This document shows positions 33,065 through 42,690 of a DNA stretch of 64,000 nt, one piece after another. Below the pieces are notes generated by a model that ran no database searches, had not been told where the DNA came from, and saw nothing but the letters and a program-made list of their open reading frames with translations. Origin of the DNA: Kibdelosporangium persicum (GTDB lineage: Bacteria > Actinomycetota > Actinomycetes > Mycobacteriales > Pseudonocardiaceae); assembly GCF_013280595.1 (NCBI RefSeq), contig NZ_JAAATY010000001.1:27811-91810 (forward strand), given 5' to 3'. Position numbers and translations under genes: made by a program. The stretch's first letter is position 1, and every line of letters begins with the position of its first letter.

Positions 33065-33562
33065 TCAGAGCAGGCCGCGGACGAAGGCCGCTTGGCCGGT
33101 GTGCTGCAGAACGTCCGAGATCACGCTGATCAGACGGACGCCCAGGGTCACCGGCGGGTCCCACGACTCGTCGACGATCCGCTCGAGGTCCTTGTTGGTC
33201 AGCGTCCTGACGTACTGGATGGTCTGCTCGTGCGTCGCGTCGTGGTAGCCGGTCAGCAGTTCCGCGGTGGCCTGTACTTTCGCCACCTGCTTCGCTGTGT
33301 GACCGTAGCCGGTGTCGGTCGGGTCGAGCGGCAGGCCGAACCGGTCGGCCCAGCCCTCGCCGGTCCACACCTGGGGGATGCCGGCGGCGTCGGCGATGTG
33401 GTCGTCCTGGACACGGGTGAGGTGCCAGACGAGCCACGCGATGGTGTTCGCCTTGTCGTTCACCCGGAGCGTGAGGTCTTCGGGGGACAGGCCGTTGACC
33501 ACCGCGTGAACTTCCTCCTGGACACGACCGAACGCGTCGACGAGCAACTCCGCGCTTGTCAT
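33065..33562 (-). CDS. DinB-family protein (DUF664-like)
   Basis: A 165-residue four-helix protein of the DinB/YfiT superfamily: WLVWHLTRVQDDHIADAAG carries the metal-ligand histidine region and DVLQHTGQAAFVRGLL the C-terminal histidine. Members include mycothiol- and bacillithiol-dependent S-transferases and related hydrolases, so a thiol-dependent detoxification role is possible. It converges on the small gene at 33045 with an 18-bp gap. Confidence 0.85.
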   Translation of the reverse strand: MTSAELLVDAFGRVQEEVHAVVNGLSPEDLTLRVNDKANTIAWLVWHLTRVQDDHIADAAGIPQVWTGEGWADRFGLPLDPTDTGYGHTAKQVAKVQATAELLTGYHDATHEQTIQYVRTLTNKDLERIVDESWDPPVTLGVRLISVISDVLQHTGQAAFVRGLL

Positions 33563-33672
33563 GGCACCGACCCTACCGGCTGATCACCGCTTCGCGCAGG
33601 TCGAGCACGCTCTCCCGAGCGACTGTCCACAGTAGAGGAATATGGTTCTCGTCCACTGTATCCGGCACAGGT

Positions 33673-33828
33673 TCAGGCATCGGTGACGATTCCTTCGAGC
33701 AGCAGCGTCAGGAGCCGGTCGACGCTGCTCGGGCTGTGCTCGTTCGCCGACGAGAGCGACGTGACGAGCAGCAACAACGCGCATCTTGAACCCCTTGCTG
33801 ACCGGAGGTCAGCTCCGTTTCGTACCAT
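33673..33828 (-). pseudogene. Remnant of a TetR regulator C-terminus
   Basis: The 51-residue frame ends RCALLLLVTSLSSANEHSP-type sequence and then DRLLTLLLEGIVTDA, which resembles the last helices of TetR ligand-binding domains. There is no DNA-binding domain, and the frame begins 4 bp from palindromic repeat copy 4. A likely reading is a decayed or deleted regulator gene; a genuine small protein cannot be excluded. Confidence 0.4.
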
Positions 33829-33831
33829 ACT

Positions 33832-33879
33832 CCTCGTGAGTGTTTATCAGTGTTAGAACACGGATAAACACTCACGAGG
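33832..33879. repeat. Dispersed intergenic palindrome, copy 4
   Basis: Arms CCTCGTGAGTGTTTATC and GATAAACACTCACGAGG are fully complementary; the centre is AGTGTTAGAACACG. It lies beside the TetR remnant in the gap between the DinB and receiver-phosphatase genes. Confidence 0.92.
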
Positions 33880-34222
33880 GATGACCAGGGGCGCCGCATC
33901 ACTCTAGGTCCTGAGGCCCGGGACACCAGACCGCGTTGCGCCGCTCGCCGGATCACGCCTGGTCACCACGGTGCCGGAGTGCATAACACGATCGGGTGGT
34001 TCGTGGTCACCGGCAGGCTCGGCGCGTCGCTGGTGGTATCGGCGGGCGATGGTCCTGGGGCCAGTGTGTCCATTGTGAACTCGGCGGTGCCCGGAGCGCC
34101 CTCCGGTTCGCCACGCTTGACCAGGTACTGGGCGGTCGGCCCGGCGATCGGCTGGCGTATCGTCCGGAACCGTAAGATGATCGCCGGTAGAGACCAGTTC
34201 GAGTCTGACCGGAGAGCCGGGA
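33880..34222. other. Non-coding or doubtful stretch before the receiver-phosphatase gene
   Basis: No gene could be supported in this 343-bp stretch. Short open frames exist on both strands (one of 36 residues on the minus strand at 33963-34073, Pro/Thr-rich), but neither has a ribosome site, known domain or strong codon bias. It probably holds the promoter of the signalling operon that starts at 34223. Confidence 0.6.
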
Positions 34223-35412
34223 GTGGACGTTCTGGACGCACCGTCGAAGACGGGTCAGCCGTTGCGAGTGCTGCTCGTCGAGGACGACGACGGCGATGCG
34301 TTCCTGGTCGCCGAAATGCTCGAAGACCTCGCTGAGCACGTCGTCCTGCATCGAGTGGAGACTCTTGCCCGTGCGCTGACCATGCCCGTGCAGGTCGACT
34401 GCGTCCTGCTGGACCTGCAACTGCCCGACGCGATCGGCCTGACGGCGGTACGCGAACTCACACAACACTCCCCGGGCACGGCGGTGGTCGTGCTGACGGG
34501 ACAGCGTGACGAGGCGGTCGGTATCGCCGCGGTCGCCGCGGGCGCGCAGGACTACCTGGTCAAAGACCAAGTGGATGGCCGGTTGCTGGTCAAGGCGCTG
34601 CGATACGCCTGGGCGCGCAAGCGGGCCGAAGAAGCCGAGCGGCAGTTGTTGCAGCAGCGGTTGTTGTCGGACGGCAACCGGCGGCTCGAACGTGGTCTGC
34701 TGCCCGTGCCGCTGCTGACCGACCCGGCCATGAAACTCGTCGCCCGGTACCGGCCTGGTCGCGGTGAATCGGTGCTGGGCGGGGATTTCTACGACGCCGT
34801 CGAAATGCCGGACCGGACGCTGCACGTCGTCATCGGGGACGTCAGCGGGCACGGCCCGGATGAGGCGGCGCTCGGTGTCGCCGTGCGCATCGCGTGGCGT
34901 TCCCTGGTGGTGGCGGGCCTGCCGACCAGCGAAATCCTGCGCACCATCGAGATCGTGCTGCACCACGAACGGATCAACCACAGCTTTGTCACGCTGTGCG
35001 CGATCACCGTCGCGGCTGACCGGCGGTCGCTGCGGATGCGGCTGGCCGGGCATCCGCCGCCACTGCTGATCGAAGGTGCGTCCGGACGGTTGCTGCCGAT
35101 GGACCACTTGGGTGTTCCGCTCGGCCTGCTTCCGGACGCCACCTGGGAGTCGGTCGACGTGCCATTGCGGCCCGGCTGGTCGCTGTTGCTCTACACCGAC
35201 GGCGTGTTCGAGGGGAAGGTCAAGGGCCGGACCGACCGGCTCGGGCACGAGAACATGGCGCGACTGCTGCTCGAAGACCTGCGGCGGCACCCGGACTGGC
35301 GGGCGCGGCCGGGTGACGTGCTCGACCGGCTGATCGCCGCGGTCGTGGACCTCAACCAGGGCCCGCTCGACGACGACGTGGCGCTCGCCCTGTTGAGCCA
35401 CCACGATCCCCG

Positions 35413-35416
<4 letters not shown>
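34223..35416 (+). CDS. Response regulator with PP2C-type phosphatase output (RsbU/SpoIIE-like)
   Basis: A 397-residue protein. Residues 12-130 form a receiver (VLLVEDDDGDAF, phosphoacceptor Asp64 in VLLDLQLPD, and the lysine in DYLVKDQ). After a coiled-coil linker (KRAEEAERQLLQQRLLSDGN) comes a PPM/SpoIIE phosphatase with GGDFYDAV, IGDVSGHG, LLLYTDGVFEG and DDDVALALL, the metal-binding aspartates. Such proteins dephosphorylate anti-anti-sigma factors. A GTG start follows GGAG/GGGA. The stop overlaps the kinase start as ATGA. Confidence 0.92.
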
Positions 35417-36880
<1,464 letters not shown>

Positions 36881-36888
<8 letters not shown>

Positions 36889-37318
36889 CCCGCTGGCGCC
36901 GATCGACATCCTGCTGGTCGAGGACGATCCCGGTGACGTGCTGATGACCCAGGAAGCGTTGGCGCACCACAAGGTCCACAACACACTGCACGTGGTCAGC
37001 GACGGCGTCGAAGCGATGCGGTTCGTGCGCAACGAGGCGCCGTACGAGGACGCGCCGCGGCCGGGCCTGATCCTGCTCGACCTCAACCTGCCGCGCAAGA
37101 ACGGCCAGGAAGTGCTGGCGGAGCTCAAGAGCAGCGAGAACCTGCGGACCATCCCGGTCGTCATCCTGACCACCTCGGAGGCCGAAGAGGACATCCTGCG
37201 CAGCTATCAGTTGCACGCCAACGCGTACGTCAGCAAACCGGTGGACTTCGACCGGTTCGTCGGCGCTGTCCGGCAGATCGACGACTTTTTCCTCACGGTG
37301 GTCAAACTGCCCCGGTGA
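36881..37318 (+). CDS. Single-domain response regulator (Rcp1-like)
   Basis: A 145-residue stand-alone receiver: [19 protein letters not shown], phosphoacceptor Asp67 in [26 protein letters not shown] and [11 protein letters not shown]. It has no output domain, like Rcp1-type partners of phytochrome-like kinases. It overlaps the kinase gene by 8 bp and may shuttle or drain phosphate between the kinase and the receiver-phosphatase. Confidence 0.93.
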
Positions 37319-37327
37319 AGGAGTAGC

Positions 37328-38653
37328 GTGGGACATCTACCGACCGGGGGTGGAAAGATGTGCTTGTCCCATGTTGTTCCCGTGCCGAAAGTCAGCCGCC
37401 GTGCGGTTCTCACCGCCGGCGCGGTGGTGTCGGGTGCGCTGGCGTTCGGTGCCGGTGAGGCATCCGCCGCCACGGAGGCCTTCGTCATCACCAACGTCCG
37501 GATCTTCGACGGAAAGCGTGTGATCGACCGGGGTCATGTCGTGGTCGCGGCCGGCCGGATCGTGGCGGTGATCGACCGTGGCGCGGTCCCCGCGGGCCTG
37601 CGAGTCGTTGACGGCCATGGCAAAACGCTGCTGCCCGGCCTGATCGACGGACACGTGCACCACACCGGCCCGGTCCGCACGGACGCGCCGCGGTTCGGCG
37701 TCACCACGGAACTGGACATGGTCAGCAACCCGGCTGTGCACGGCCCGTTCCAGCAGCAGCGCCGGTCCTACGCGCCGACGGCGAACTCAGACCTGTGGAC
37801 GGCGGGCTGGTGGGCGACGGTGCCCGGCGGCTGGGGAACCGACTCCGGGCAGACATTCCCCTTGGTGGAGCCGGGCACGGTGCCGGCGGAGTTCGTCGCC
37901 GCTCGGCGGGCCGAGGGATCGGATCACCTGAAGCTCGCGCTGGAAGACGTGCATCTGGTGACGCAGCAGCCGATCCCGGTGCTGTCCGCGGACCAGACGA
38001 CCCAGCTGGTGGCCGCGGCCAAGCGGCTCGGCATGCCCGCCGTCGCGCACGCGACCAGGCAAAGTATGGCGCGCCAGGGGTTGCGCGCAGGCGTCACAGG
38101 GCTGGTGCACCTGTTCAGCGACGAGGTGGCGTCGGCCGACACCGTGGCTTTGGCCCGGCGATCGGGCGCGTTCGTCAATCCGACGCTGACTTTGTGGAGT
38201 GCTCTGGAGTCCGCGGCGAACCCGGCTTCGAACGCGGTGGTGCGGGACCCGCGGGTGGCGCCGTACATTTCCGCGACCCAGCGTGCGTTCTTGGAGACGC
38301 CGTGGGGCTTCGAGCGGCCTGGGCTGCGCACTGTGTCGCGCAACGTCAAAATCCTGCACGACGCGGGCGTGCCGATCACCGCGGGAACGGATTCCGGTAT
38401 TCCGGGCATCGCGCACGGCGTCAGCCTGCTGGTGGAGCTGGAACTGCTCGTCAGAGCCGGGCTGACGCCGCGGGAGGCGCTGACCGCCGCGACCGCGACT
38501 CCCGCGGGCGTCTACGGCTTCACGGACCGCGGCCGCGTCAAGCCAGGCCTGCGTGCCGACCTCGTGCTGGTCGACGGCGACCCGACCACGGACATCACCG
38601 CCCTGCGCGGGATTTCCGCGGTCTGGCGAAACGGGGCACCGGTCAGCCGTTGA
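37328..38653 (+). CDS. Secreted amidohydrolase
   Basis: A 441-residue metal-dependent hydrolase. A twin-arginine-like signal (VSRRAVLTAGAVVSGALAFGAG) directs export. The amidohydrolase fold shows the metal-binding LLPGLIDGHVHHTG, a later PAVAHATRQ and GTDSGIPGIAHG, and the C-terminal beta-sandwich PGLRADLVLVDGDP. The substrate is unknown; imidazolonepropionase- or prolidase-like members hydrolyse cyclic amides. The GTG at 37328 follows AAGGAG closely; ATG 37358 (after GGTGG) is an equally possible start. Confidence 0.88.
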   Translation: MGHLPTGGGKMCLSHVVPVPKVSRRAVLTAGAVVSGALAFGAGEASAATEAFVITNVRIFDGKRVIDRGHVVVAAGRIVAVIDRGAVPAGLRVVDGHGKTLLPGLIDGHVHHTGPVRTDAPRFGVTTELDMVSNPAVHGPFQQQRRSYAPTANSDLWTAGWWATVPGGWGTDSGQTFPLVEPGTVPAEFVAARRAEGSDHLKLALEDVHLVTQQPIPVLSADQTTQLVAAAKRLGMPAVAHATRQSMARQGLRAGVTGLVHLFSDEVASADTVALARRSGAFVNPTLTLWSALESAANPASNAVVRDPRVAPYISATQRAFLETPWGFERPGLRTVSRNVKILHDAGVPITAGTDSGIPGIAHGVSLLVELELLVRAGLTPREALTAATATPAGVYGFTDRGRVKPGLRADLVLVDGDPTTDITALRGISAVWRNGAPVSR

Positions 38654-38828
38654 TCCCGATCACTCGGGAACAGGCCGACCAGGCGTTCTCGCGGGATAGC
38701 GGGGGAGTGGTGGCCGTGTGCGTGCCGGTTGTGCCTGTCGATGGCGACGCGGCGGGCCAGGGCGGCGCACGGCCCGGATCGTCCGGCGCCGGACCGGGAT
38801 TCCGCAGGGACCTCTCCGGCCTCTGCCG

Positions 38829-39641
38829 CTAACGGAACCGGTCGGCGTTCTCCTCGGCCCATTGCCGGAAGGACTTCGGCGGCCGGCCGGTGACGTCCTC
38901 AACCGTGCTGGTCACCGTGTACGCCTCCGCGGGCGGGTTGCTCTGCCAGGCGACAAGCACCTCGATCATCTCGTCGGCATGCCCGGCCCTGCGCCACCGT
39001 TGCCTTGCCTGTGCCTCGGTGAGCTCGACGAACTCGAGGTCCTTCCCGATCACCTGCCCGATGATCTCCAGCTTCGCGCGCGGTGACAACGCCTCCGGCC
39101 CGGTCAGCGAGTAGCGCTTGCCCGCATGCCCGTCCTCGACCAGGAGTGTTGCCGCGACCGCGCCGACGTCAGACTCGTGCACGACCGCGTTCAGGCTGTC
39201 CGCGAACGGTTCCTCCACCTTGCCGTTCGTCCTTACCGCGTCCGCCCAGTGCAACGAGTTGCTCATGAAGTCCACCGGCTCGATGTGTGTCCACTCCAGA
39301 CCGGAGTTCTCCACCGCCTCCTCGACCGGTCCGCGCCGGCCGTTCCACAGAGTGACCACCTTCCGGACCCCTTGCCTGGCCGCCAGGTCGACGATGTCCG
39401 GGCCGGTCCGCAGCGTCGCGTAGTCGTCCCCGCCGATCGTGAGCAGATGGATTCCCGTGACACCACGGAAGTCCAGCGTCGACGGGTCGGTGAGGTCACC
39501 GGCGACGACCTCGACCTCGCCGGGGAGGCCGGCCTTCTCCGGATGCCGTGTCAGCGCCCGCACCCGTTCTCCCTTGCGCAGCAGGTGCTCGACCACCCGC
39601 CGCCCGGCATTGCCTGTCGCTCCGGTCACCAGAAACGTCAT
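38829..39641 (-). CDS. NAD(P)H-binding NmrA-like protein (QorB type)
   Basis: A 270-residue atypical SDR: FLVTGATGNAGRRVVEHLLR gives the N-terminal Rossmann motif, followed by VEVVAGDLTDPSTL, VTLWNGRRGPVEEAVENSG and WTHIEPVDFMSNSL. It lacks the classical YxxxK pair, as expected for NmrA/QorB proteins, which are quinone reductases or redox sensors. A TTCAAGT palindrome lies 17 bp upstream of the ATG and is a likely repressor site. Confidence 0.9.
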   Translation of the reverse strand: MTFLVTGATGNAGRRVVEHLLRKGERVRALTRHPEKAGLPGEVEVVAGDLTDPSTLDFRGVTGIHLLTIGGDDYATLRTGPDIVDLAARQGVRKVVTLWNGRRGPVEEAVENSGLEWTHIEPVDFMSNSLHWADAVRTNGKVEEPFADSLNAVVHESDVGAVAATLLVEDGHAGKRYSLTGPEALSPRAKLEIIGQVIGKDLEFVELTEAQARQRWRRAGHADEMIEVLVAWQSNPPAEAYTVTSTVEDVTGRPPKSFRQWAEENADRFR

Positions 39642-39657
39642 GCGTCAACGGTAGAAG

Positions 39658-39673
39658 TTCAAGTTCACTTGAA
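39658..39673. promoter_or_regulatory. Palindromic operator at the NmrA-like gene
   Basis: TTCAAGTTCACTTGAA is a 7-bp inverted repeat with a 2-base centre, 17 bp before the ATG. The same half-site occurs in the opposite arrangement at 16377. Genes of this enzyme type are often controlled by HxlR-family repressors. Confidence 0.6.
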
Positions 39674-39679
39674 GTCAAC

Positions 39680-39713
39680 CTCGTGGGCGGGTCGCGAGCG
39701 ACCCGCCCACGAG
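39680..39713. terminator. Terminator hairpin after the SDR gene
   Basis: A perfect 16-bp stem (CTCGTGGGCGGGTCGC and complement) with a 2-base loop lies 33 bp beyond the stop of the minus-strand SDR gene at 39747. Confidence 0.85.
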
Positions 39714-39746
39714 TGCCTCAGTGCGGGGCCGTGGTCCCGGGCAACG

Positions 39747-40538
39747 TCAGGCGGCCTTGACCACTCCGCCGTCGATCAGGAAGTCCGCCCCGGTGATGTT
39801 GTTGGGCGACGCGGCGAACACGATCAGCCGAGCGACTTCCTCCGCCGTGCTGACGCGCCCGGTCGCGGCGCCCAGTTGGTCGAGGAACTGCCGCCGGAAC
39901 TCCTCGTGCGTGGTGCCCTGGATCTTCGCGACCTTGCTGACGAATCCGTCCTCGTCGGTCCACACGCCGGTCTCGACCGGGCCGGGGGAGACGGTGACGG
40001 CCCGGACGCCCTGCGCGCCGAACTGTTCCGCGGTGATCTTGGTCAACGCGTTCAGCGCGATCTTGGAGACGTTGTAGTTGGCCGGTCCCGTGCCGACGAT
40101 CCGTGCTCCGATCGACGACACGTTGACCACGACGCCCTTGCGCTCGATCAGGCTCGGCAACGCGGCCCTCGTCGCCCGCAGGGCGCTGTAGAAGTGCAGG
40201 TCCAAGGCGTCCTGCCAGGCGTTGTCCGGCAGTGTGAGCAGCGTCTGGGTCGCCCCGTCGACCAGGGTGTCGCTGTCGCCGATGCCGACGTTGTTGATCA
40301 GGACGTCGATTCCGCCGAAGTGCTCGACCGCCTCGTCGATCAGCCGCCGCGGACCGTCCGGAGTGGACAGATCGACGGTGACGGCGTAGGCGCCGGTCTC
40401 CTTGAGCCCGGGGGTGATCGTCCGCGACCCGCTGACGACCTTGACGCCCTCGCCGAGCAGGACGCGCACCACGTCGAGCCCGATCCCCTTGCTGCCGCCC
40501 GTGACGACAGCGGTCTTCCCCGCCAGCCTGAGATCCAC
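39747..40538 (-). CDS. Short-chain dehydrogenase/reductase
   Basis: A 263-residue classical SDR: AVVTGGSKGIGLDVVRVLL (TGxxxGIG), DVLINNVGIGDSD (NNxG), VVNVSSIGARI (catalytic Ser), NYNVSKIALNAL (YxxxK) and PGPVETGVW. It oxidises or reduces an unknown substrate with NAD(P). The GTG at 40538 follows GGGAGG. Two adjacent operator-like palindromes lie 21-49 bp upstream, and a TetR gene is divergent, so it is probably repressed by that protein. Confidence 0.9.
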   Translation of the reverse strand: MDLRLAGKTAVVTGGSKGIGLDVVRVLLGEGVKVVSGSRTITPGLKETGAYAVTVDLSTPDGPRRLIDEAVEHFGGIDVLINNVGIGDSDTLVDGATQTLLTLPDNAWQDALDLHFYSALRATRAALPSLIERKGVVVNVSSIGARIVGTGPANYNVSKIALNALTKITAEQFGAQGVRAVTVSPGPVETGVWTDEDGFVSKVAKIQGTTHEEFRRQFLDQLGAATGRVSTAEEVARLIVFAASPNNITGADFLIDGGVVKAA

Positions 40539-40558
40539 CTGAAACCTCCCGAAGTTGC

Positions 40559-40587
40559 GGACCGATCGGTCCCGGACCGCTCGGTCC
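40559..40587. promoter_or_regulatory. Two tandem TetR-type operators at the SDR promoter
   Basis: GGACCGATCGGTCC (40559-40572) and GGACCGCTCGGTCC (40574-40587) are 14-bp inverted repeats of the form GGACCG-NN-CGGTCC, one base apart. A third copy lies at 40818-40831 before the TetR gene. All three sites flank the same regulator/target pair. Confidence 0.85.
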
Positions 40588-40614
40588 ACATCCTGCTCGG
40601 GTCGGCGACCCCGT

Positions 40615-40813
40615 GTCAACCGTGTCCACCACACCAGCACCCCGAAACACCCGTTGCGGCACCCCGAAACACCCGTTGCGGCACCGCGAGATCGCACGCC
40701 GGTGCCTGGCGCGATTTCGTGAAGCCGGAAAGTGCGGCTCGGGGTGTCGGAAAGTGCGACTCGGGGTGCCGGAATGGTGGACACGGGGTGTCGGAATGGT
40801 GGACACGGCGTCG
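40615..40813. repeat. Inverted array of seven 22-bp modular repeats
   Basis: Three head-to-tail units on the minus strand (40615-40636, 40637-40658, 40659-40680), a 45-bp spacer, then four on the plus strand (40726-40747, 40748-40769, 40770-40791, 40792-40813). Each is exactly 22 bp: CGSAA, a nine-base core, then CGGGGTGY. Cores are CGGGTGTTT (two units), AGTGCGRCT (two) and TGGTGGACA (three, including both outermost, degenerate units). The spacer contains a near-palindrome (CGAGATCGC/GCGATTTCG). Confidence 0.85.
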
Positions 40814-40817
40814 AGGC

Positions 40818-40831
40818 GGACCGGCCGGTCC
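40818..40831. promoter_or_regulatory. TetR-type operator over the regulator promoter
   Basis: GGACCGGCCGGTCC is the third copy of the GGACCG-NN-CGGTCC site. It lies 20 bp before the TetR start, just upstream of a TATCCT hexamer at 40840-40845 that would place transcription start at or next to the ATG. This arrangement indicates autorepression and a possibly leaderless mRNA. Confidence 0.8.
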
Positions 40832-40851
40832 GTGGCTGGTATCCTGGGGTT

Positions 40852-41448
40852 ATGCCGAGAAAGCCCGATCCGGGAGCCAGGGAGCGAATCCTGGAGACCG
40901 CATGCCGGCTGTTCGACGCCCACGGTGTGCACGCCGTCGGCATGCAGCAGATCATCGACGAGGTGGGCTGCGGGAAGAACCTGCTCTACCGCGAGTTCCA
41001 GACCAAGGACGACCTGGTCGCCGCCTACGTCGAGCGGGGCAAGCAGGCCTGGTTGCTCGATCTGCGCGCGGTCGCCGAGCGGATCGAGGCACCGGCGGAC
41101 CAGTTGCTGGGCATCGTCTCCCGGATCGCCGAGAACGCCACCGCGCCGGGATTCCGGGGCTGCACGATCTACAACACGCACGCCGAGTTCCCCGAACCTG
41201 ATCACCCGGTGAACCGGGCGGCCACCCGGAACCTCGAGTTCATCCGGGACAGCCTGTTCGACCTCGCGAAGCGGGCGGGCGCAGCCGATCCGCGGACGCT
41301 GGCGGACCGGCTGCTGCTGATCATCGACGGGGTGAAGGCCAACGGGGCCGCGATGGGCCGGTCCGGCGCGGCCTCGGTCGCCGTGGCGTTCGCCGAGGAG
41401 ACCATCCGCACCGCGCTGCGGCCGATCGGGACGCCGTCAGGCTCCTGA
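40852..41448 (+). CDS. TetR family regulator, predicted repressor of the divergent SDR
   Basis: A 198-residue protein with the TetR DNA-binding domain: ARERILETACRLFDAHGVHAVGMQQIIDEVGCGKNLLYREFQTKDDLV. The C-terminal domain has NTHAEFPEPDHPV and GCTIYN, resembling the ligand domain of the group that includes repressors of oxidoreductases. It is divergent from the SDR gene, and the operators at 40559, 40574 and 40818 fit its control of both genes. It overlaps the convergent VOC gene by 12 bp. Confidence 0.9.
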   Translation: MPRKPDPGARERILETACRLFDAHGVHAVGMQQIIDEVGCGKNLLYREFQTKDDLVAAYVERGKQAWLLDLRAVAERIEAPADQLLGIVSRIAENATAPGFRGCTIYNTHAEFPEPDHPVNRAATRNLEFIRDSLFDLAKRAGAADPRTLADRLLLIIDGVKANGAAMGRSGAASVAVAFAEETIRTALRPIGTPSGS

Positions 41449-41826
41449 CCCGCTCGGGTCCGCCTGGATGCCGTAGACCAGGCAGAACGTGTGACCAGCC
41501 GGGTCGCGGAAGACCCGGAACTGGTTCTCCGCGTCGTAACCCGTCACGCGGGTCGCTCCCAGTTCGAGGACCTTGCGCTCGGCCTCGTCGGGATCGTCCA
41601 CCCGGATGTCCAGGTGGACTTGCTGCGAACCGTGCGGATCGGGGAACGCGGGCGGTTCGTGCTCGGGCGACAGCTGGAACGCCAGCCTCCGGCCGCTCGG
41701 ATCGACCACCACGACCCAGGTGGGGTCTTCCTTCCGCACCGCCCCGCCGATCAGCTCGGCGTAGAAGCCCGCGAGTTCGGCCGGTTGCTTGCAGTCGAAC
41801 ACCACACTTCGCAATTGTCCGATCAT
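41437..41826 (-). CDS. VOC/glyoxalase superfamily protein
   Basis: A 129-residue protein of the glyoxalase_6-like group: LRSVVFDCKQPAELAGFYAE at the start, then VHLDIRVDDPDEAERKVLELGA and FRVFRDPAGHTFCLVYG. The vicinal-oxygen-chelate fold with Glu/His metal ligands is implied, but many family members lack known activity. It overlaps the 3' end of the TetR gene. Confidence 0.88.
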   Translation of the reverse strand: MIGQLRSVVFDCKQPAELAGFYAELIGGAVRKEDPTWVVVVDPSGRRLAFQLSPEHEPPAFPDPHGSQQVHLDIRVDDPDEAERKVLELGATRVTGYDAENQFRVFRDPAGHTFCLVYGIQADPSGSGA

Positions 41827-41862
41827 ATGTGCAGTGTTACCGGCAGTACCGGTCCGGAAACC

Positions 41863-42690
41863 TTACGGTGTACGCCAGCCGTCGTCGCGCACCAGCTGGC
41901 TCGCCTGCGGGCCCATCAGCAGCATTCCGCCATCGACCACATAGGACGATCCGGTGACGTATCCGGCCGCCGGTGTGGCGAGGAAGGCGACCACCGCGGC
42001 CACTTCCCCGGCGTGCCCCGGCCTGCCGAGCGGGACTCCCGGCCGCGGCTCGGTTCGCGGGTCGACGTCCTCCTGGCCGGTCATCGGCGTCGAGATTTCG
42101 CCTGGTGCCACGGAGTTCACCGTGATCGCGTGTTCGGCCAGCTCCAGGGCGAGCACCTTGGTCAACGCACCGAGCCCTGCTTTGGCCGCGCAGTACGGTG
42201 CCGCGCCGATGCGCGGCGCGTGTTCGTGCACGCTGGTGATGTTGATGATCCGGCCGCCACGGCCCGCGGCGATCATGTGCCGCGCGGCTCGCTGGGAACA
42301 CAGGAACGCGCCGTCCAGGTCGACCGAGATGACCTGGCGCCACTTCTCGTAGTCCATGTCCATCACGAGTTCGCTGCTGCCCGTGCCCGCGCAGTTCACC
42401 AGGACGTCCACGCCGCCCAGTTCGCCGGCGAGTTCGTCGATCACCGCGGTCGACGTGGGCAGGTCGGTCAGGTCGAGTCTGCGGACCGCCGCCCGGGCAC
42501 CGCGTTCCCGGATCTGCTTCGCGGTGTCCTCAATGCCTTCCGCGTCCTCGTGGTACGTGATGCCGACGTCGACGCCACCGCCCGCGAGTGCGACGGCGAC
42601 GGCCTTGCCGATCCCCGAGTCGCCGCCGGTGACGACGGCGTACATCGGGGCGCCTGCCCGGTCCTGGGGGAGTGGTGCGACGGTGCTCAT
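41863..42690 (-). CDS. Short-chain dehydrogenase/reductase
   Basis: A 275-residue classical SDR: YAVVTGGDSGIGKAVAVALA, VDVLVNCAGTGSSELV, GRIINITSVHEHAP, APYCAAKAGLGALTKV (YxxxK) and VAPGEISTPM. The glucose-dehydrogenase-like motif suggests an NAD(P)-dependent reductase of a polyol or keto compound. The ATG overlaps the Ku stop as ATGA, so the dehydrogenase may be co-translated with Ku, an odd pairing without an obvious metabolic link. Confidence 0.9.
   Translation of the reverse strand: MSTVAPLPQDRAGAPMYAVVTGGDSGIGKAVAVALAGGGVDVGITYHEDAEGIEDTAKQIRERGARAAVRRLDLTDLPTSTAVIDELAGELGGVDVLVNCAGTGSSELVMDMDYEKWRQVISVDLDGAFLCSQRAARHMIAAGRGGRIINITSVHEHAPRIGAAPYCAAKAGLGALTKVLALELAEHAITVNSVAPGEISTPMTGQEDVDPRTEPRPGVPLGRPGHAGEVAAVVAFLATPAAGYVTGSSYVVDGGMLLMGPQASQLVRDDGWRTP

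Noticed and set aside
33963..34241. 92-codon minus-strand frame, possibly a small peptide precursor
   Set aside because: No ribosome site near the 36-residue internal ATG and no modifying enzymes nearby; coding bias is weak.
38706..38828. 40-codon plus-strand frame after the amidohydrolase
   Set aside because: Gly/Ala-rich, ends at the convergent gene and has no recognised feature.
40615..40813. Possible CRISPR array
   Set aside because: Units are contiguous with no unique spacers, cores recur, the array inverts in the middle, and no cas genes are near.
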